This document shows, in pieces, positions 1 to 5,785 of a stretch of DNA of 5,785 bases; the first letter of the stretch is position 1, and each line of letters opens with the position of its first letter. Source of the DNA: a bacterium (GTDB lineage: Bacteria > Patescibacteriota > Saccharimonadia > UBA4664); contig DAIDKY010000045.1 in assembly GCA_027449805.1 (NCBI GenBank), positions 1-5,785 of the forward strand, written 5' to 3'. The notes under the pieces were generated by a model. It was not told where the DNA came from. It searched no databases and worked only from the letters and a program-made list of their open reading frames with translations. A program made the translations under genes and the position numbers.

Positions 1-744
1 GTTATCCGGAATGAGGCCGAGTTTAACGAGCCAGTCGTGGCAGAACTTCTTCCAACGGTCGTATTCGGCGGCAGCGTCGGCGGGCAGGGTGAAGTATTCG
101 AGCTCCATCTGTTCGAGCTCGCGAACACGAAAGATGAAATCGCCCGGGGTGATCTCGTTGCGAAAGGCCTTACCGATCTGAGCGATACCGAAAGGCACGC
201 GCTGACGGCTCGTCTCCATGACGTTTAAGAACTGGGCAAAGATGCCGCCGGCCGTCTCGGGGCGCAGGTAGGCCGCGTTGGTCTCGTCCGTCACCGGGCC
301 GACATAGGTTTTAAACATCATGTTAAACTGCTTAACTTTCGTCCACTGGCCGATCTTCTTGCAGTTGGGGCAGGCCACCTGCTTTAGGGCGTCGTCGTAC
401 TTGGTCAGGTCCTTGGTCTCGAAGTCGGTTAAATGATCGGCTCGGAAGCGGTGCTGGCAGTGCTTGCAGTCGACCAGCGGATCGACGAAGGTATCGACAT
501 GCCCGCTCGCCTGCCATAGCTTTGGATTCTGAATAATGGCTGTATCAAGGCCCACGACATTGGTCTGGGCGTAGACAAAGTCGCGCCACCAGAGGTCGCG
601 GATGTTCTTGGCCAATTCGGCACCATAGGGGCCGTAGTCGTAGAAGCCGGCCAGACCACCGTAGATCTCCGAGGTCTGAAAGACGAAGCCGCGGCGTTTG
701 GCCAGCGAGACGAGCGTTTCCATAGAGAGTTTGGTTTCGGCCAT
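1..744 (-). CDS. glyQS: Glycyl-tRNA synthetase, single-chain alpha2 type, N-terminal 248 residues (partial)
   Basis: This class II aminoacyl-tRNA synthetase charges tRNA-Gly with glycine in the cytoplasm. The visible part is the N-terminal half or so; the family is usually about 450 residues, and the frame is still open at base 1. Near the start, residues 29-41 (GGLAGFYDYGPYG) are the family signature. Residues 93-96 (CKHC) and 125-128 (CPNC) form two CxxC pairs, a probable zinc site. Residues 160-169 (LRPETAGGIF) and 185-201 (PFGIAQIGKAFRNEITP plus G) cover the glycine/ATP-binding region and class II motif 2, followed by FIFRVRELEQMELEYF at 203-218. The motif usually reads RPETAQGIF, so the Gly at 166 in place of Gln is worth noting. 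The ATG at 744 is chosen because an AGGA sits 9 bases upstream and the protein begins MAETKLSMETLVSLAKRRGF, as expected for this family. It is last in the visible gene cluster, 13 bases after the 101-residue protein. The family call is secure; it is not the two-subunit GlyQ/GlyS enzyme. Confidence 0.96.
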   Translation of the reverse strand, partial: MAETKLSMETLVSLAKRRGFVFQTSEIYGGLAGFYDYGPYGAELAKNIRDLWWRDFVYAQTNVVGLDTAIIQNPKLWQASGHVDTFVDPLVDCKHCQHRFRADHLTDFETKDLTKYDDALKQVACPNCKKIGQWTKVKQFNMMFKTYVGPVTDETNAAYLRPETAGGIFAQFLNVMETSRQRVPFGIAQIGKAFRNEITPGDFIFRVRELEQMELEYFTLPADAAAEYDRWKKFCHDWLVKLGLIPDN

Positions 745-753
745 GTGCGGTTT

Positions 754-757
754 CCTA
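754..757 (-). promoter_or_regulatory. Ribosome binding site of glyQS
   Basis: AGGA on the minus strand lies 9 bases before the ATG at 744. It directly precedes, and nearly touches, the TAA stop (758-760) of the upstream small gene, so ribosomes ending there could restart on glyQS. The spacing supports the ATG at 744 as the start. Confidence 0.6.
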
Positions 758-1063
758 TTAGAAGCGTAAGTTCTGTGTGTCGATGAGCTCATTATACTCA
801 TCCTCGTCGATCCGACCAAGTTTGAGCAGTGCCGCCAGATCCGCAAAGTAGGTCGCAACCACGCTGTCATAGCGCGGCGAGTCTTTATCGGAGAGTATGC
901 GCAGCGTCGCCACTGAGTCCTTAATGAACTCGTCAACCTCGTCCTGAAGCATTAGGTCGCCCTCGCAAAGCTGAGGGTTGGAGACAACCCGCGCCGGCGC
1001 TTCGTGACCAGCTTTTTGATAATCATTTAACTTCCATAATAGCTCTGATTTTGGCACTGCCAT
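758..1063 (-). CDS. Conserved-looking 101-residue acidic protein of unknown function
   Basis: I do not recognise this protein. It has 101 residues, is rich in Asp and Glu, and has no signal peptide, no membrane segment and only one Cys (residue 33). The first third (MAVPKSELLWKLNDYQKAGH) is basic to neutral. The middle and C-terminal parts look helical, with the segment ALLKLGRIDEDEYNELID (78-95) resembling a short helix-turn-helix-like tail often seen in small all-alpha proteins, although no DNA-binding role can be claimed. The reading frame stays open upstream to an ATG at 1129, inside recO, but the ATG at 1063 is preferred because AGGAG lies 7 bases before it and this avoids a 64-base overlap with recO. 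It begins 2 bases after the recO stop and ends 13 bases before glyQS, so it is almost certainly cotranscribed and translationally coupled with recO. A real gene is likely from the ribosome site and packing; the function is unknown. Confidence 0.8.
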   Translation of the reverse strand: MAVPKSELLWKLNDYQKAGHEAPARVVSNPQLCEGDLMLQDEVDEFIKDSVATLRILSDKDSPRYDSVVATYFADLAALLKLGRIDEDEYNELIDTQNLRF

Positions 1064-1065
1064 AG

Positions 1066-1788
1066 TTAAACTCCTAATAACCCGCCAGTAAAGCGGCGCC
1101 CAAAATGATATTCGTAGAACTGGTCGCATAGATCGATGCTGTCTGCGGCCAATTTGGTAGCGCCTTCGATGTCACTCAATCGTACCATTGGTACCGTAAG
1201 GGCTAATCTCCATAGTTTAATGGCCTTTTGGTCAAAACGGTAGCCCCCGGCTAAGCCGCAAGCCTCATCGATCAGGCCGCCCTTCTCCGGACTAAGGTAA
1301 TAGATGCATGCCGCATCGCTGCGACGACAGATCACGCAGTGACTCAGCTCTGGCTGATAACCAAGAACCTCTAGGAGTCGTAATTTGAGAGCTAACTCGA
1401 GCAAAACTGGTTCTCCCCCGCCATCCAGAGTCGAAAGAAACTCCTCGCCGAGGGCATAAAGCTCGGGCTGGGCCTCGCCTTCCAGGCTAAGACGATCGAA
1501 CATCGACGCCATAAGATAGGCCAAGTTCAGCCGCTCGGGTTGATCAAGAATAGCATCAAGACTATGAATAAGCTCGGCTGAGGTCACAACATCGAGGTTT
1601 TTACCTTTAGCAAGCATTAAACGCACCTGACAAAAGAGCTCTACGTGACCTGCCAGGCGGCTCTTGATTTTGCGTACACCGCGAATACTGACACGTAATT
1701 TACCGTAGTCTGGCGTAAGGAGTGTCAGAATGCGATCAGCCTCGCCTAAATTTATCCGGCCGATAACGATAGCGGGCGTCGGATACAC
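1066..1788 (-). CDS. recO: DNA repair protein RecO
   Basis: RecO works with RecR (and RecF) to load RecA onto SSB-coated single-stranded DNA in gap repair, and it can anneal complementary strands. The 240-residue length matches the family. Residues 5-35 (PAIVIGRINLGEADRILTLL, then TPDYGKLRVSI) are the N-terminal OB-fold signature, including the GEADRI core and the following RGVRKIKSRLAGHVE stretch. The central part is helical (LNLAYLMASMFDRL at 88-101). The zinc-finger region at 150-178 has C151xxC154 and C177, but the position matching the third family cysteine is Asp174; another Cys occurs at 161. The tail QFYEYHFGRR (223-232) is typical of RecO C-termini. The start is GTG at 1788: a stop lies a few codons upstream in frame, so there is no alternative. 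No good ribosome site precedes it, and it starts 8 bases after the response-regulator stop, so translation probably depends on coupling. Confidence 0.94.
   Translation of the reverse strand: MYPTPAIVIGRINLGEADRILTLLTPDYGKLRVSIRGVRKIKSRLAGHVELFCQVRLMLAKGKNLDVVTSAELIHSLDAILDQPERLNLAYLMASMFDRLSLEGEAQPELYALGEEFLSTLDGGGEPVLLELALKLRLLEVLGYQPELSHCVICRRSDAACIYYLSPEKGGLIDEACGLAGGYRFDQKAIKLWRLALTVPMVRLSDIEGATKLAADSIDLCDQFYEYHFGRRFTGGLLGV
1071..1075 (-). promoter_or_regulatory. Ribosome binding site of the 101-residue protein
   Basis: AGGAG on the minus strand lies 7 bases before the ATG at 1063 and inside the last codons of recO. This near-ideal site decides the start in favour of 1063 over the upstream in-frame ATG at 1129. 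Confidence 0.75.
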
Positions 1789-1796
1789 CGGAGCGG

Positions 1797-2180
1797 CTAT
1801 TTGCCCTTACCAAGGGCTTTGACGGCCTTGGAAACGACTTCGTCGGGGGTATGGTGACTCTTAATTAGATAATCACTGACGCCGAGAGCCGAAGCCAGTT
1901 CGCGATTCATGTCGACCTCCGCCTCGCCCAGGTTCGTGAGCAGTATAACGGGAATCTGACGCATCCCGGGACGCTTCTTGATCTCTTTTAGGACATGAAA
2001 ACCATTTAGTTTGGGCATTAAAATATCGAGAAGAATAAGCTCGGGGGTAAAGTGATCTAGCTTCTGCAGACATTCTTCACCGTTGGTAGCAATCTCGATC
2101 TCGTGTCCCTCGAGTTCAAATTTTGCCTGGTACATTTCGACGAGAATAGAGTCGTCTTCTACGAGTAGGATTTTAGCCAC
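1797..2180 (-). CDS. Single-domain response regulator (receiver only)
   Basis: This is a CheY-like receiver of 127 residues with no output domain. It accepts a phosphoryl group from a histidine kinase, most likely the one encoded just upstream. Key residues are present: the acidic pair D9/D10 (in LLVEDD), phosphoacceptor D52 (in LILLDILMP), T82 (LLTN) and K107 (YLIKS). After alpha5 the chain ends in a short basic GKGK tail, so there is no DNA-binding or enzymatic domain. Style such as VEMYQAKFELEGHEIEIATNGEECL resembles the small stand-alone receivers common in Candidate Phyla Radiation genomes; that is an impression rather than a search result. The start is GTG at 2180, supported by a strong AAGGAG 6 bases upstream and by the protein opening with AKILLVEDD. 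It lies 54 bases after the kinase and 8 bases before recO. The receiver call is secure; its partner and target are inferred or unknown. Confidence 0.95.
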   Translation of the reverse strand: MAKILLVEDDSILVEMYQAKFELEGHEIEIATNGEECLQKLDHFTPELILLDILMPKLNGFHVLKEIKKRPGMRQIPVILLTNLGEAEVDMNRELASALGVSDYLIKSHHTPDEVVSKAVKALGKGK

Positions 2181-2186
2181 ACGGAT

Positions 2187-2192
2187 CTCCTT
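2187..2192 (-). promoter_or_regulatory. Ribosome binding site of the response regulator
   Basis: AAGGAG on the minus strand lies 6 bases before the GTG at 2180. It is the strongest Shine-Dalgarno in the window and confirms the non-ATG start. The receiver may therefore be made in larger amounts than the kinase, whose own site is weaker (inference). Confidence 0.8.
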
Positions 2193-2196
2193 TGAT

Positions 2197-2209
2197 TGTT
2201 AGTTTAACA
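2197..2209 (-). repeat. Short inverted repeat between kinase and response regulator
   Basis: TGTTA-AAC-TAACA is a perfect 5-base inverted repeat around a 3-base centre, just upstream of the response-regulator ribosome site. It is too AT-rich to be a stable hairpin and has no following T-run, so it is not a terminator. It could be an operator or chance. Confidence 0.3.
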
Positions 2210-2234
2210 GATATAACACCGACGACGAAAGACC

Positions 2235-5200
2235 TTATTTCAGGAGCGGCAGCTGTTTGGCGATCGGCAGCGAAAAGGAGAAACGACTACCTCGGCCCTC
2301 GCGACTCGTCACCCAGACGCGACCGCCATGAGCTTCGACTAGATTTTTAACGATATACAGCCCCAATCCGGTACCGCCCGCCTGAACACTCATCGGATTA
2401 TAGATGCGCCCGAATTTGGTAAAGAGACGATCGAACTGCGACGGGGTGATGCCGACGCCTTCGTCGGTCACGGTCGTCACAAGCTCGTCGCCCTTAACTT
2501 TGAAATCAACCTTGATCTCGGCCTCGGGCAATGAGTACTTAATCGCGTTATCGACGAGATTAACGAGGATCTGGCGTAGACGCGTCTCGTCCGCCAGAAT
2601 AAGCGGCAGTCGCTGACGGCGATTAACCTTGATCAAGATCTGTTTGGCGGCCGCCTTGCCCGCCTCCTCGGCTACAACCTCAGCGATGATACCCTCCATC
2701 GCAACCGGATTAACACTCAGATTTATCTTACCGCTCTCTATGTGCGAGGACTCGAGGAGGTCTTCGACCAGATCGATCATTCGCTGATTACTCTGATATA
2801 CGCGCGACAGATAATGCGACTGTTTGTCGGTAAGCTCACCGAAGTCGCGTTTTAATACCATTGAGAGAAAGCCCTTGATGGCCGTCAGCGGAGTACGCAG
2901 TTCGTGGGAGACAATCGAGATAAAGTCGCTCTTAATCTCTTCGACTTCACGATCTTTCTGGGTGTTTCTAATTATTGCGATGCCGGAAGTAACATTGCCG
3001 GCATCGTCAAAGATCGGCGAATAAGAGATCTCTGTCCAGATACGCCCGCCCGTACGAGCCTCGACCAGTTGTTCGCTCTTGGTAATGGTGACTCCCTCTT
3101 GAAGAGCCCGTTTAATCGGAGAGACATTAGACATGTCGGTTCCCTCGGCGGAGATGGTCTTGACGATGCGCGTAAAAGGTTTGCCGATAGCGTCGACAAC
3201 GTCGTACTGCGTAATCGCGACCGAAGCCGGGTTGAACCCGACGATACGCGCCTCACGATCAAAGATAACTATACCCTCGTCGGTAAAGCGAAAGACGGCC
3301 TCCCAGCGTTCACGGCGCGAGTTAACCTCATGAAAGAGCGAAGCGTTCTCTACAAGGACAGACAAACGCATCGCGACAAGGCCGAGCAGCCTTGCTTCGT
3401 GTTCACCATAATCTTGACGCTTACGTCCGACCAGAATTACACCGAGAGTCTTGGAGTGATGCATTATCGGAACGGCCAAGGTAGATTGATCGGTCCCGCT
3501 GTTACTGGCAAGGCGTTTACGCGCTACAAAGGCACGCACAACAAGACTGCTGTCGGTAATAGCCAGGCGCTCAGAATCCCCTTCTTTCTCTCCCAGAGCC
3601 GCTTGACGTACCAATTCTTGCGTAGCAGGCTCGTATAAATAGATCGATACGACGCTTGATTCAACGAGTGAACTGATCTTGGCAAGATACTTCTGATAAA
3701 TCCCATGGACGTTGAATCCAACCACGGCAGTAAGATCAGCCAATTGCGAAAGTTCGCGCAGATGACGTTGTGCCTTGGCTGCCATCTCATTGGCCTCAAC
3801 GGTCTTTTTGATCAAAGGTGTAATATCCCTTGCTGTAACGACTGCTCCGGCGACTTGGCCTGAACGTATAATCGGTCCGAACGAGACCTGGAGGTGTTTA
3901 TCATCAAGTTCTCCATAACCCATAAGCCGTTTGCCTTGTAATACTTGCTCCATAATGAGCTTAGGGTCTCTATCAAAGCGAACCATACGACTTGTCAGAG
4001 TATCAATCAGCGGACGGCCGATCGGATCCCCGCTCAAGCCAAGCAAACTACTCCATTCATCATTAAGTTCGGTCACGATACCGTTTATATCGGTCATAAT
4101 CATTCCGTCCTGGATGTTATCCTGGATCGTCCGCAGTTTCTCGCGTTCCAGATATAGCGGGGTGATGTCCCGGATATTAATAATTACGCCGATGGTGTCT
4201 CCATCTGGCCCGAGATATGGCGAGTAAACGGCTTCATAGTGGCAAGGTTCGATACCCCTGTCGGAGAAAGTCGTGCGCACTGATTCGCCGCGCAGTGCGC
4301 CGTCGACAGCGTGATCGAGCTCGATAACGCTGGTCTCAGCTACTCTGGAATGTTCCATAATCGCCTCGCCGACCGGCAGACCCTGAGATGTCGAATCGAG
4401 ACCTAATATCCGACCGGCAGCGGCATTATGGTAGCGCAGACTTCGCTCAAGATCGACGACTAATAGACCGTCCTGCATCAAGTTTCGGGTCTGATCGATC
4501 TCAGCTGATACCTTGATTATATCGGCATGCAGTTCAGCGTTAGTAAAGGCGATGGCGGACTGATCAGCTAAGCTCTTCGCCAGACGGACTTCTGAATCAG
4601 TAAAGTGGCGTTGTTGTTTGGTGTATACCGAAAAAGCTCCGATTAATCGACCCTCACTACAAATCGGCGCAAACATTGCCGATGCGATGCCTTCCTTTAG
4701 TACTAGACTCGGCTGGTCGCTAAGGTTGCCCGTACGCATATCAAAAACCTGTATCGGCTCGGCCTCTTGCAGAACTTGTTTTATGCGTGGCGACTGGCTA
4801 TCGAATGTGATTCCCTCAATGTACCGTTTCGTCAAACCGATCGATCTGTAGATTCGATAAATAGAGGTTCCGCCATCATTCAAGAAAATAGAGGCGGCAT
4901 CGACTTTAAAGAGCTTTACAGCGTTATCTAAAAGCGTCTTAACGATCTTATCGCCATCAAGACTGTTCGTAATCGCTCGTGTAATGCGTTGCAGTGCCAA
5001 AGTCTCTGCCGCAGCTTGTTTAGCTAGATCACGCAAATGCAGCGCCTTCATAGTCATCGCTGCCTGGCTGGATAACAAGTTGATCAAGAGGAGATGGCCT
5101 CCCTCGAGATCATCGTTAGCGACGACAATGACGGCACCATATAACTGGTGATCGTTGGCTATCGATAAGACGTTAAGCCGATTCGAATTGATCTTAGATA

Positions 5201-5486
5201 ATGGCTTAAGCCAGGATGAATGATCGCCACTAAGGTTTTCCTGCTCCAGTTGGGTCCGCGTTGGATACTTGAGCTTGTCTCGCAACTCCGTCGCAAGATT
5301 GGTCTCGTCGATAACCTCTGGTTTACCAGTAGTATCGAAGCAGAAACCGGCAACCTGGGTCTTGGTTGAACGAGCCAATGCGCGATTAAGCTGGCGGAGA
5401 ACTCGAGTCGGCGAAGTTGCTGAGGTGATCTTGGCGATGTCGGCTTGGACACGCTCTAGATTGTTCTCCAACGCCACCTGCTTCAT
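2235..5486 (-). CDS. Large soluble hybrid-sensor-type histidine kinase with multiple GAF and PAS domains
   Basis: This 1083-residue protein senses a signal and autophosphorylates on histidine to feed a response regulator. No signal peptide or membrane segment is visible, so it should be cytosolic. Apparent order: a degenerate GAF-like region (about 25-150); GAF (about 165-318, with MFAPICSEGRLIGAFSVYTK at 271-290); PAS (about 325-445, ending NIRDITPL); PAS (about 450-558, ending ARDITPL); GAF (about 585-715); PAS (about 722-842); HisKA (851-915); and HATPase (about 960-1076). Phosphoacceptor H861 sits in SHELRTPLTAIKGF. ATP-site boxes are N976-N980 (NLVDN), D1008EGVGI, FDRLFTKFG at 1018-1026 and GGTGLGL at 1037-1043. 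There is no attached receiver. The ligand cannot be told: only three cysteines (49, 276, 415) occur, and I see no heme, Fe-S or bilin-attachment signature. The ATG at 5486 is preceded by AGGTG at 8 bases. The adjacent single-domain receiver is its likely partner. Domain boundaries are approximate and the first GAF is tentative. Confidence 0.95.
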   Translation of the reverse strand: MKQVALENNLERVQADIAKITSATSPTRVLRQLNRALARSTKTQVAGFCFDTTGKPEVIDETNLATELRDKLKYPTRTQLEQENLSGDHSSWLKPLSKINSNRLNVLSIANDHQLYGAVIVVANDDLEGGHLLLINLLSSQAAMTMKALHLRDLAKQAAAETLALQRITRAITNSLDGDKIVKTLLDNAVKLFKVDAASIFLNDGGTSIYRIYRSIGLTKRYIEGITFDSQSPRIKQVLQEAEPIQVFDMRTGNLSDQPSLVLKEGIASAMFAPICSEGRLIGAFSVYTKQQRHFTDSEVRLAKSLADQSAIAFTNAELHADIIKVSAEIDQTRNLMQDGLLVVDLERSLRYHNAAAGRILGLDSTSQGLPVGEAIMEHSRVAETSVIELDHAVDGALRGESVRTTFSDRGIEPCHYEAVYSPYLGPDGDTIGVIINIRDITPLYLEREKLRTIQDNIQDGMIMTDINGIVTELNDEWSSLLGLSGDPIGRPLIDTLTSRMVRFDRDPKLIMEQVLQGKRLMGYGELDDKHLQVSFGPIIRSGQVAGAVVTARDITPLIKKTVEANEMAAKAQRHLRELSQLADLTAVVGFNVHGIYQKYLAKISSLVESSVVSIYLYEPATQELVRQAALGEKEGDSERLAITDSSLVVRAFVARKRLASNSGTDQSTLAVPIMHHSKTLGVILVGRKRQDYGEHEARLLGLVAMRLSVLVENASLFHEVNSRRERWEAVFRFTDEGIVIFDREARIVGFNPASVAITQYDVVDAIGKPFTRIVKTISAEGTDMSNVSPIKRALQEGVTITKSEQLVEARTGGRIWTEISYSPIFDDAGNVTSGIAIIRNTQKDREVEEIKSDFISIVSHELRTPLTAIKGFLSMVLKRDFGELTDKQSHYLSRVYQSNQRMIDLVEDLLESSHIESGKINLSVNPVAMEGIIAEVVAEEAGKAAAKQILIKVNRRQRLPLILADETRLRQILVNLVDNAIKYSLPEAEIKVDFKVKGDELVTTVTDEGVGITPSQFDRLFTKFGRIYNPMSVQAGGTGLGLYIVKNLVEAHGGRVWVTSREGRGSRFSFSLPIAKQLPLLK

Positions 5487-5494
5487 TCGCTATA

Positions 5495-5499
5495 CACCT
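5495..5499 (-). promoter_or_regulatory. Ribosome binding site of the histidine kinase
   Basis: AGGTG on the minus strand lies 8 bases before the ATG at 5486. It is a moderate match to the Shine-Dalgarno consensus and supports this start for the kinase. Confidence 0.5.
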
Positions 5500-5518
5500 G
5501 CTTCTTGTTACTGGCTCT

Positions 5519-5547
5519 ACGTTAGCACCCAGAGGAGACCGTCTCAA
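5519..5547 (-). promoter_or_regulatory. Weak candidate promoter for the kinase cluster
   Basis: On the minus strand, TTGAGA (5547-5542; 5 of 6 to the -35 consensus) is followed after 17 bases by TAACGT (5524-5519; about 3 of 6 to the -10 consensus). It would place a start of transcription shortly before the kinase ribosome site. The -10 match is poor, and the cluster could instead be read from further upstream, because no terminator separates it from the preceding gene. Confidence 0.2.
5535..5545 (-). repeat. 11-base inverted repeat upstream of the kinase
   Basis: GAGAC-G-GTCTC is a perfect 5-base inverted repeat with a single central base. It overlaps the putative -35 element. The centre is too short for a hairpin, so a protein-binding site is the only structural reading; it may also be chance. 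Confidence 0.25.
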
Positions 5548-5562
5548 GCATAAGCAAGAATG

Positions 5563-5785
5563 TTAAGGATTTATCTTGGCTTGGGTCAACATGAGATTGT
5601 ACTCAGGCAGATATTGTGCGTTCTCGCAGGATATGAGCATCGTTTGACCGCGTACCGGCAAAAAAACCGTTGCAACGGTCATCTGATCAGGAAAGGTGCC
5701 CGTGATCTCGGTACCTTTAATACCGGAAACTGTAATATCCTGCTGTTTAAGTTTGCCTAACTTCACAAGACCGGCATACGGTGAT
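5563..5785 (-). CDS. C-terminal fragment of an unrecognised protein (partial)
   Basis: The last 73 residues of a longer protein are visible; the frame is open through the window edge, and an apparent in-frame GTG at 5766 is probably internal. The segment runs from about SPYAGLVKLGKLKQQ through a beta-rich stretch (ITGTFPDQMTVATVFLPVRG) to a tail TMLISCENAQYLPEYNLMLT and then QAKINP. Alternating polar and hydrophobic residues, followed by a helix whose tail resembles 'YxxxFNxxLxSxK' endings, recall C-terminal domains of small secreted or lipoprotein-like bacterial proteins that end with a beta-sheet plus helix. That is a resemblance only, since the N-terminus, where a signal peptide would be, is outside the window. 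It ends 76 bases before the kinase on the same strand, with no visible terminator between. Function is unknown; that it is coding is supported by the fully open frame and composition. Confidence 0.6.
   Translation of the reverse strand, partial: SPYAGLVKLGKLKQQDITVSGIKGTEITGTFPDQMTVATVFLPVRGQTMLISCENAQYLPEYNLMLTQAKINP

Noticed and set aside
37..228. Open frame on the plus strand opposite glyQS
   Set aside because: It overlaps the strongly supported synthetase coding region, and the encoded peptide is low-complexity with no family features.
1064..1129. Longer version of the small protein starting at 1129
   Set aside because: It would overlap recO by 64 bases and has no good ribosome site, whereas AGGAG sits ideally before the ATG at 1063.
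2181..2234. Internal promoter between kinase and receiver (TTATAT or TAAACT as -10)
   Set aside because: Neither -10-like hexamer has a matching -35 at normal spacing, so nothing above chance is shown.
2904..3638. 244-codon open frame on the plus strand opposite the kinase
   Set aside because: It lies in exact codon register with the kinase on the other strand, so it is open only because the kinase rarely uses TTA, CTA or TCA there. It begins at GTG without a ribosome site and its product has no recognisable domain.
5487..5562. Rho-independent terminator after the partial gene
   Set aside because: The only inverted repeat here has a one-base centre and no following T-run on the minus strand, so it cannot act as a classic terminator.
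5560..5760. 66-residue plus-strand frame opposite the partial gene
   Set aside because: It is antisense to the open minus-strand frame, has no ribosome site, and its product is rich in Arg and Gly without domain features. The minus-strand frame fits the neighbouring codirectional genes better, although neither is recognised.

Overview
The window reads as one strand of a compact bacterial chromosome. All six supportable genes lie on the minus strand, so transcription runs from position 5785 towards 1. Base composition is mixed, roughly balanced GC by eye and not computed. No tRNA, rRNA, CRISPR array, insertion sequence or phage gene was seen. The small single-domain response regulator, the one-chain (alpha2-type) glycyl-tRNA synthetase and the tight packing look like Candidate Phyla Radiation / Patescibacteria (for example Saccharibacteria). 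That placement is an impression from protein style, not a database result.

Layout in direction of transcription: (1) 5785-5563, the C-terminal 73 residues of an unrecognised protein cut by the window edge. (2) A 76-base gap with a weak promoter candidate. (3) 5486-2235, a 1083-residue soluble sensor histidine kinase with the apparent order GAF-like / GAF / PAS / PAS / GAF / PAS / HisKA / HATPase. (4) A 54-base gap, then 2180-1797, a stand-alone receiver-domain response regulator with a GTG start. (5) Eight bases later, 1788-1066, recO, also with a GTG start. (6) Two bases later, 1063-758, a 101-residue acidic protein of unknown function. (7) Thirteen bases later, 744-1, the first 248 residues of glycyl-tRNA synthetase, continuing beyond the window.

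The spacings of 54, 8, 2 and 13 bases suggest a single transcript joining a phosphorelay to a recombination-repair mediator, an unknown small protein and an aminoacyl-tRNA synthetase. The kinase very probably phosphorylates the adjacent receiver (inference from adjacency). The receiver has no DNA-binding domain, so its output must come through protein contact or a further phosphotransfer partner outside the window. The housekeeping genes may only share the transcript.

The most interesting points are the large cytosolic multi-sensor kinase paired with an output-less receiver, the unknown protein embedded between recO and glyQS, and a RecO whose zinc-finger-like region keeps only part of the usual cysteine set. 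I did not find convincing evidence of a wholly new system.
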